This document shows, one piece after another, positions 6,768 through 10,505 of a DNA stretch of 10,505 nucleotides (the stretch's first letter is position 1; every line of letters starts with the position of its first letter). A model generated the notes under the pieces. That model made no database searches and had not been told where the DNA came from. It was given only the letters and a program-made list of their open reading frames with translations. The stretch lies in contig JAEDLZ010000044.1 in assembly GCA_016303265.1 (NCBI GenBank), positions 1 through 10,505 of the forward strand. The letters run 5' to 3'. A program made the position numbers and the translations under genes. This DNA is from Clostridiales bacterium. Lineage in GTDB: Bacteria > Bacillota > Clostridia > Monoglobales > Monoglobaceae.

Positions 6768-6796
6768 TTGAAATTTGGTTCTATTGCTGTTATAAT
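6768..6796 (+). promoter_or_regulatory. Sigma-A promoter of the MATE transporter gene
   Basis: The -35 box is TTGAAA (6768-6773) and the -10 box a perfect TATAAT (6791-6796), 17 bp apart, with TGT directly before it (extended -10). Transcription would start near 6803, about 70 nt before the ATG. None of the exact 13-bp palindromes of the divergent operon occurs here, although they lie only about 150 bp away. Confidence 0.8.
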
Positions 6797-6816
6797 TACA
6801 AAATAGGAAATAAATC

Positions 6817-6841
6817 GCTTTGCGAATGAAATTTTCGAAGC
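6817..6841 (+). promoter_or_regulatory. Leader hairpin of the MATE gene
   Basis: GCTT (6817-6820) and CGAA (6823-6826) pair with TTCG (6834-6837) and AAGC (6838-6841), giving 8 bp with a 2-nt bulge and a 7-nt loop. It lies in the predicted 5' leader, 30 nt ahead of the start codon. There is no T-tract, so it is not a terminator. A role in mRNA stability or translation is possible but not supported by anything else I see. Confidence 0.35.
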
Positions 6842-6871
6842 AAGTTTACAATTTTTATTGAGGTGAAAGGA

Positions 6872-8212
6872 ATGGCGACACAAACTCTGACGGAAGGCAA
6901 GGTCTTCCCCACACTCATCAGATTTACGGTTCCGTTGCTTATAAGCGTTATATTTCAGCAGCTTTATAATATTGCCGACAGCATTATAGTCGGTCAGTTC
7001 CTGGGCGAATCGGCTTTTGCGGCGGTCAGCAATGCCACGGAAATTACATATATATATCTGTCCTTTGCAATGGCGGCGAACATTGCCGTATCCGTTCCGG
7101 TTTCACAGTTTTTCGGTGCAAAAATGTATCGCGACCTTAAAACAACCACAACAACCGTCATGCTTTTTTGCTTGGGACTTAGCATATTATTATCCGCAGC
7201 GGGCATTGTTTTCCTTAATCAGATTCTAAGTACGGTCAATACCCCGTCCGAAATTTTCCGTGACTGCAAACTGTACCTTTATGTATACATAGGAGGATAT
7301 ATAACTCTTATGTTTTACAACATATGTAACGGCTTGTACACGGCAATGGGTGATTCTAAGACTCCCCTTTATTTTCTGATAATGTCCTCGTTGTTAAACA
7401 TCGGGCTTGATATATGGTTCGTCGGTTTTCTTCCCTTCGGGGTTGCCGGAGCCGCTGCTGCAACTATTATAGCGCAGGGTCTTGCCTGCACTTTGTCCTT
7501 TATTCTTATTCTTAAAAGGATTAACTCGCTGGATTTCGGCGGCAAAACAGCTCCGCTGTTTTCGGGAAAGCTGCTTAAAAAATTTATAGGCATTGCCATT
7601 CCGACCGCAGTACAGCAGCTCAGTGTTTCCGTCGGAAACATATTTATCCAGAGCCGCATTAACCTTTTCGGCAAAGCGGCAATTGCAGGTTTTGGCGGCG
7701 CAACCAAGCTGAACAATTTTACGCTTTTCTGTTTAGGCGCACCAACGAACAGTCTTTCCGCCTTTGTTGCGCAAAACATCGGCGCCGACAGATTGGACCG
7801 TGTAAAAAAAGGCTTCCGAACCGCACTGTTAATCTGCCTTTCCATAGGCATATTATTTGCCCTTGCCTATGTTATATTTGCAAACCGGCTGATTTCTCTT
7901 CTGATTGACAATCCCTCCGGGGCGGCAATGGAAGCGGGCGTTTCATTTTTACGGACAGTTTGTCCCTTCTACCTTGTTATATCCGCAAAATTCAGTTTTG
8001 ACGGGGTTTTCCGAGGTGCGGGATATATGTTTCCGTATATGCTGGCAACCTTTACGGATTTGGTTTTAAGAGTTATACTGTCCTTTATCTTTGCCGACTT
8101 GTTCGGCGTTACGGGAGTATGGTGGTCATGGCCCTTCGGCTGGGCGGCCGCCGTTATTATAATTTCTGTCTTTTATGTATCCGGCTCATGGGAGAAGCGC
8201 CGGCTTATATAA
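6872..8212 (+). CDS. MATE-family multidrug/Na+ (or H+) antiporter
   Basis: This is an inner-membrane efflux pump of the multidrug and toxic compound extrusion family, which expels cationic or amphipathic compounds using a sodium or proton gradient. The protein has 446 residues and about 12 membrane helices in two homologous halves, roughly 12-215 and 235-440. Family marks are PLLISVIFQQLYNIADSIIV (21-40), the AMGDSKTP loop (158-165) closing the first half, QNIGADRLDRVKKG (301-314) in the second, and FRGAGYMFPY (380-389). The start at ATG 6872 has GAGGTG 6 nt upstream; a GTG at 6863 in the same frame overlaps that ribosome site and is less likely. It is transcribed away from the fab regulator. 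The substrate cannot be read from the sequence, and it could equally carry a metabolite. Confidence 0.92.
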   Translation: MATQTLTEGKVFPTLIRFTVPLLISVIFQQLYNIADSIIVGQFLGESAFAAVSNATEITYIYLSFAMAANIAVSVPVSQFFGAKMYRDLKTTTTTVMLFCLGLSILLSAAGIVFLNQILSTVNTPSEIFRDCKLYLYVYIGGYITLMFYNICNGLYTAMGDSKTPLYFLIMSSLLNIGLDIWFVGFLPFGVAGAAAATIIAQGLACTLSFILILKRINSLDFGGKTAPLFSGKLLKKFIGIAIPTAVQQLSVSVGNIFIQSRINLFGKAAIAGFGGATKLNNFTLFCLGAPTNSLSAFVAQNIGADRLDRVKKGFRTALLICLSIGILFALAYVIFANRLISLLIDNPSGAAMEAGVSFLRTVCPFYLVISAKFSFDGVFRGAGYMFPYMLATFTDLVLRVILSFIFADLFGVTGVWWSWPFGWAAAVIIISVFYVSGSWEKRRLI

Positions 8213-8342
8213 AGCTTGCTTGTTTATAAAACAAAAAATATTGTAAGGCCGCAACCGTAAATCTTCAACGCCGTCTTAAAAAAGCCACGGCATTACAGCG
8301 CATATTCATAAATGCCTGCAAAAGCATTATCATAAAATAGGA

Positions 8343-8380
8343 ACCCGACCCGATAACGCAATCAAAGATTGCGGTCGGGT
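8343..8380. other. Strong bulged hairpin downstream of the MATE gene
   Basis: ACCCGACC (8343-8350) pairs with GGTCGGGT (8373-8380), and GCAATC (8358-8363) pairs with GATTGC (8367-8372). This makes a 14-bp stem interrupted by a one-sided 7-nt bulge (8351-8357) with an AAA loop. No T-tract follows on either strand, so it is not a normal terminator. The rest of 8213-8407 has no credible gene: a minus-strand frame at 8265-8486 and a plus-strand open stretch at 8235-8339 lack starts or ribosome sites. A weaker GGCATT/AATGCC dyad also lies near 8288-8315. Confidence 0.5.
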
Positions 8381-8407
8381 ACCCCAAAACCTTGTTGTTT
8401 TCACAAT

Positions 8408-8453
8408 AAAAAGCGGAGTGATTCAGCGTTAATAAGAACCACCCCGCTTTTTT
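8408..8453. terminator. Bidirectional intrinsic terminator between MATE and spoIIID
   Basis: AAAAAGCGG (8408-8416) pairs with CCGCTTTTT (8444-8452), followed inward by one mismatch and GTG/CAC, with a 19-nt loop. On the plus strand the stem runs into TTTTTT; on the minus strand it runs into TTTTTATT. It can therefore end both the MATE transcript and the spoIIID transcript, which converge on it. Confidence 0.8.
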
Positions 8454-8469
8454 GAAAGATTGAGCTTTT

Positions 8470-8630
8470 ATTATCGGCTGCCGCAAAGCTGCCGTGGCCG
8501 CGGCAAAATGATTTTTAAAGAGCCATTTGCTGCACCGATAATTTCAGAATATCTCCGACAACAGTTTGAATTTAGCTGTTTTCGGGGATTATTTTGTTTA
8601 GTGTCGTCAAGAAGCTGTTTTGCCGCGGCC
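8470..8630 (-). other. Dyad-rich non-coding block downstream of spoIIID
   Basis: Three nested or adjacent inverted repeats are visible. A perfect 13-bp pair, GGCCGCGGCAAAA at 8496-8508 with its complement at 8618-8630, is about 110 bp apart. ATTATCGG (8470-8477) pairs with CCGATAAT (8535-8542), and extends inward to about 17 pairs with one bulge and one mismatch. CCGA-c-AACAG (8555-8564) pairs with CTGTT-t-TCGG (8576-8585) around an 11-nt loop. The first two compete, so alternative folds are possible. On the minus strand this is the spoIIID 3' UTR ahead of the terminator at 8408-8453. I find no start codon in the one long open frame. Confidence 0.45.
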
Positions 8631-8643
8631 TCCCTTTTGTCTT

Positions 8644-8904
8644 TTATACCATTTTCTGTCTGAGATATTTCTCCCGTGTGGCAAGACCTCCCCTTATATG
8701 GCGTTCCTGCTTATTCTCATCAAGAATTTCTCTCGCCGCCTCCCATAAAACATGATTTATTCTCGGCAACCGCTCCGTTATATCTTTATGTACGGTGGAT
8801 TTGGAAATGCCGAACTTTTTTGCTGCATCCCGAACCGTACATTTATTTTCTATTATGTAATTTGCAAGATCTATTGTTCGTGATTCAATATCATACTGCT
8901 GCAT
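8644..8904 (-). CDS. spoIIID: Sporulation transcription factor SpoIIID
   Basis: SpoIIID is a small DNA-binding protein that acts in the mother cell during endospore formation, after sigma-E, switching genes on or off before sigma-K takes over. The protein has 86 residues, the normal size. It matches the family closely: RTIDLANYIIENKCTVRDAA near the start, the helix-turn-helix at 23-43 (KKFGISKSTVHKDITERLP), and the basic region RHIRGGLATREKY (68-80) that completes DNA binding. The start ATG 8904 has a GGAG ribosome site 8 nt upstream. A longer open frame reaching 9153 runs through a terminator hairpin and is not credible. The gene stands alone, with no other sporulation gene in the window. 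It is strong evidence for a spore-forming host or lineage. Confidence 0.95.
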   Translation of the reverse strand: MQQYDIESRTIDLANYIIENKCTVRDAAKKFGISKSTVHKDITERLPRINHVLWEAAREILDENKQERHIRGGLATREKYLRQKMV

Positions 8905-8937
8905 AAGCGTCACTCCCATATATTGTTTGCTATTGAT

Positions 8938-8966
8938 AATATATGAAAGCTTTTCTTTTTTTAGTA
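8938..8966 (-). promoter_or_regulatory. Possible sigma-E type promoter of spoIIID (weak)
   Basis: On the minus strand CATATATT (8945-8938) matches 7 of 8 positions of the sigma-E -10 consensus CATACAMT, 33 nt ahead of the start codon. The -35 region about 14 nt upstream (TACTAAA) is a poor match. Dependence of spoIIID on sigma-E is established in Bacillus subtilis; here it is only suggested by the -10 box. The rest of 8967-9107 holds no gene. It has a repeated octamer TCCGCAGA (9031-9038 and 9050-9057) inside a 6-bp GTCCCT/GGGGAC dyad (9022-9063). Confidence 0.25.
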
Positions 8967-9107
8967 CGCTAAGGCGAAAAGGCAAAAAAGATTTTATTTT
9001 CCCGCCGGACATACCCCCTCCGTCCCTGTATCCGCAGAAAACGGCATTGTCCGCAGAGGGGACATTGCAATCCTGCTTTGCATTCGTTTGCATATCAGAC
9101 AAAATTA

Positions 9108-9144
9108 CCCTCTCTGACGGGAGTTTATGCTCCGTCAGGGAGGG
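9108..9144 (-). terminator. Terminator of the FAD/Rieske oxidoreductase gene
   Basis: CCCTC-T-CTGACGG (9108-9120) pairs with CCGTCAG-G-GAGGG (9132-9144), 13 bp with one G-U, plus AG/CT next to a one-base bulge and a 6-nt loop. On the minus strand the stem is followed by TAATTTTGTC, a short T-rich tract. It lies 36 bp after the stop of the oxidoreductase gene and separates it from spoIIID. On the plus strand no T-tract follows. Confidence 0.65.
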
Positions 9145-9179
9145 CTGCCGCATTAAAATGTTATGCTCTCTCTTTTAAC

Positions 9180-10481
9180 CTACTTAATGTTTGCGTCGCC
9201 TGTGGCGGGATTATCTATAAGTTTTCCGTTTTCCTCAAATCGTGAGCCGTGGCAGGGACAGTCCCATGTATGCTCGGCTTTATTCCATTTAAGGGCACAG
9301 CCAAGGTGCGGACAGCGTCTTGCCGTTGGCGTCAGCAAATTCGCCGCCGCCTCAAAACCGTTTGCCAAAAGCTGCGGCTTTGCCATACTTCTGGAGCCGA
9401 ATATATGTTCAAATTCATTCCTCTTTCCCTGCACCATATCACAAAAAATCTTTGCCGCCGCCATAGACGATGTCATTCCCCATTTATTAAAACCCGATGC
9501 CGTATATAAATTCGGCGTACGCTTTGAGTACTGTCCGATATAAGGAACGGAATCAAGGCTCATGCAGTCCTGTGTTGCCCATTGGTACTTTAATTTTGCC
9601 TGGGGATAATATTTATTCGCAAAGCTGCTTAGCTCTTCCCATCCGCCGCCATGCTTGCCTGTACGGTGACTTCCTCCCCCGATAAGCAACAGGTCGTCAT
9701 AAGTTCTGAGGGATATTCCTTTTAAATTCTCATCGACATACATTCCGTCAAGATTGCCGCAGCCCGAATACGCCGACACATAAGAACGGTGCTGATATAG
9801 CTTTAAAAAGTAGCCGCCGTGCTTATTTATAAAAGGAAAATGCGTCGTAACTATAATTTTCTTTGCCGTGATTTTTCCGCTGTCTGCGATTGCCGCATCG
9901 GGTGTAATGTCGCGGATAAAAGTGTTTTCGTACACATTCAGGTTTTTTGCGATTTCCGCAATAAATTTAAGGGGATTAAACTGCGCCTGATTCGGAAATC
10001 TTACTGCGCCCTGAGTTTGAAAAGGCAGCTTTGGATTTTCGACAAACTCTGCCGGAAATCCCAAAGATACTGCCGCCTTAACCTCATTCTCTATCTCTTT
10101 TCTGTCGGTCAGAGAATAGGTATAGGCAGGCTTTTTCTCAAAATCACAGTCAATGCTTTTGCACAACCGTTCATATTCGCAGAGTGCGCTTTGATTTGCC
10201 TCTAAATACATCTGCGCCTTCTCCCTGCCCGATTTTCGTATCAGCTTGTCATATATAAGTCCGTGCAGAGAGGTGATTTTCGCTGTTGTGTTTTTCGTTA
10301 TTCCCGACCCGATTCTGCTGCCCTCAACGAGAATATAGTCTATCCCGGACTGCCCTAGAAAATAAGCGGTAAGCAAGCCGCAGATTCCGCCGCCGATAAT
10401 CAGGACATCCGTCCTTTTATCTCCGCTGAGTTTATCAAATTCCGGTAATCTCACACTGTCTGACCATACCGATTTTTTCAT
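9180..10481 (-). CDS. FAD-dependent oxidoreductase with C-terminal Rieske [2Fe-2S] domain
   Basis: This is a 433-residue two-domain redox protein. Residues 24-360 form a D-amino-acid-oxidase/glycine-oxidase type flavoprotein: the FAD-binding motif is G30-G-G-I-C-G35 in VLIIGGGICG, an acidic end of the second strand follows (LVEGSRIG), and the late FAD-binding segment reads NLYTASGFNKWGMTSS (324-339). Residues 388-433 carry a Rieske cluster site, C390-P-H392-L-G-C395 and C408-P-C410-H411. All four cluster ligands are present, with a cysteine pair (395, 410) as in bc1-type Rieske proteins. The architecture is that of B. subtilis YhfW and many clostridial proteins of unknown substrate. No signal peptide is visible, so it is probably cytoplasmic. 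The start ATG 10481 has a strong GGAGG 6 nt upstream. I cannot name the substrate. Confidence 0.9.
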   Translation of the reverse strand: MKKSVWSDSVRLPEFDKLSGDKRTDVLIIGGGICGLLTAYFLGQSGIDYILVEGSRIGSGITKNTTAKITSLHGLIYDKLIRKSGREKAQMYLEANQSALCEYERLCKSIDCDFEKKPAYTYSLTDRKEIENEVKAAVSLGFPAEFVENPKLPFQTQGAVRFPNQAQFNPLKFIAEIAKNLNVYENTFIRDITPDAAIADSGKITAKKIIVTTHFPFINKHGGYFLKLYQHRSYVSAYSGCGNLDGMYVDENLKGISLRTYDDLLLIGGGSHRTGKHGGGWEELSSFANKYYPQAKLKYQWATQDCMSLDSVPYIGQYSKRTPNLYTASGFNKWGMTSSMAAAKIFCDMVQGKRNEFEHIFGSRSMAKPQLLANGFEAAANLLTPTARRCPHLGCALKWNKAEHTWDCPCHGSRFEENGKLIDNPATGDANIK

Positions 10482-10505
10482 ATCGTTCCTCCAAATTCTT
10501 TAATA

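Noticed and set aside
8288..8315. GGCATT/AATGCC dyad as an integron-like recombination site
   Set aside because: Only 6 bp pair, there is no core-site consensus, and no integrase or cassette genes are nearby.
8265..8486. Minus-strand 73-codon frame between MATE and spoIIID
   Set aside because: It crosses the terminator at 8408-8453 and the bulged hairpin, has no ribosome site, and resembles no protein I know.
8473..8700. Minus-strand open frame overlapping the end of spoIIID and continuing to about 8473
   Set aside because: It contains no usable ATG, GTG or TTG start near a ribosome site and its sequence runs through strong dyads; a 3' UTR is more likely.
8905..9153. N-terminal extension of spoIIID
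   Set aside because: The extra residues would be encoded by a terminator hairpin and leader; the 86-residue form has the ribosome site and normal family length.

Overview
The window looks like chromosomal DNA of an anaerobic, spore-forming member of the Clostridia (Bacillota). Three things point there: a MarR-headed type II fatty-acid synthesis (fab) cluster that uses the flavoenzyme FabK as enoyl reductase; a SpoIIID sporulation regulator; and a rubrerythrin/rubredoxin pair of the kind anaerobes use against oxygen and peroxide. I see no insertion sequence, phage gene, CRISPR array, tRNA or rRNA.

Layout. Positions 1-238 (+) hold the last codons of a rubrerythrin and a complete rubredoxin gene, closed by a perfect 20-bp palindromic stem (248-289). 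Convergent to it, from 6568 down to 501 (-), runs the fab operon in transcription order: marR/fabT-like, fabH, fabK, fabD, fabG, fabF, fabZ. It is driven by a near-consensus sigma-A promoter (6620-6648) with two identical 13-bp palindromes just downstream (6589-6617), which are probably the regulator's own operators. fabK-fabD and fabD-fabG overlap, so translation is probably coupled. Compared with the well-known clostridial order, acpP (expected between fabH and fabK) and the acc genes (accB between fabF and fabZ; accC/D/A after fabZ) are absent. Two non-coding gaps sit inside the cluster: 117 bp (5015-5131) and 293 bp (2154-2446), the latter rich in hairpins.

Divergent from the operon is a MATE-family efflux transporter (6872-8212, +) with its own strong extended -10 promoter. 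Next comes a 430-bp gene-free stretch with a bulged hairpin, a good bidirectional terminator (8408-8453) and a dyad-rich block. Then follow spoIIID (8904-8644, -) and, upstream of it and separated by a terminator-like hairpin (9108-9144), a FAD-dependent oxidoreductase with a C-terminal Rieske [2Fe-2S] domain (10481-9180, -).

How it works together. The fab genes cover initiation (FabD, FabH), condensation (FabF) and the reductive cycle (FabG, FabZ, FabK) of fatty-acid elongation, probably repressed by the MarR protein. Carrier protein and malonyl-CoA supply must come from elsewhere. The remaining genes are separate transcription units with no evident functional link. I found no clearly new multi-gene system. 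The best leads are the rubredoxin with a shortened first metal knuckle, the reduced fab cluster with its structured gaps, the paired operators, and three structured non-coding blocks that could be RNAs.
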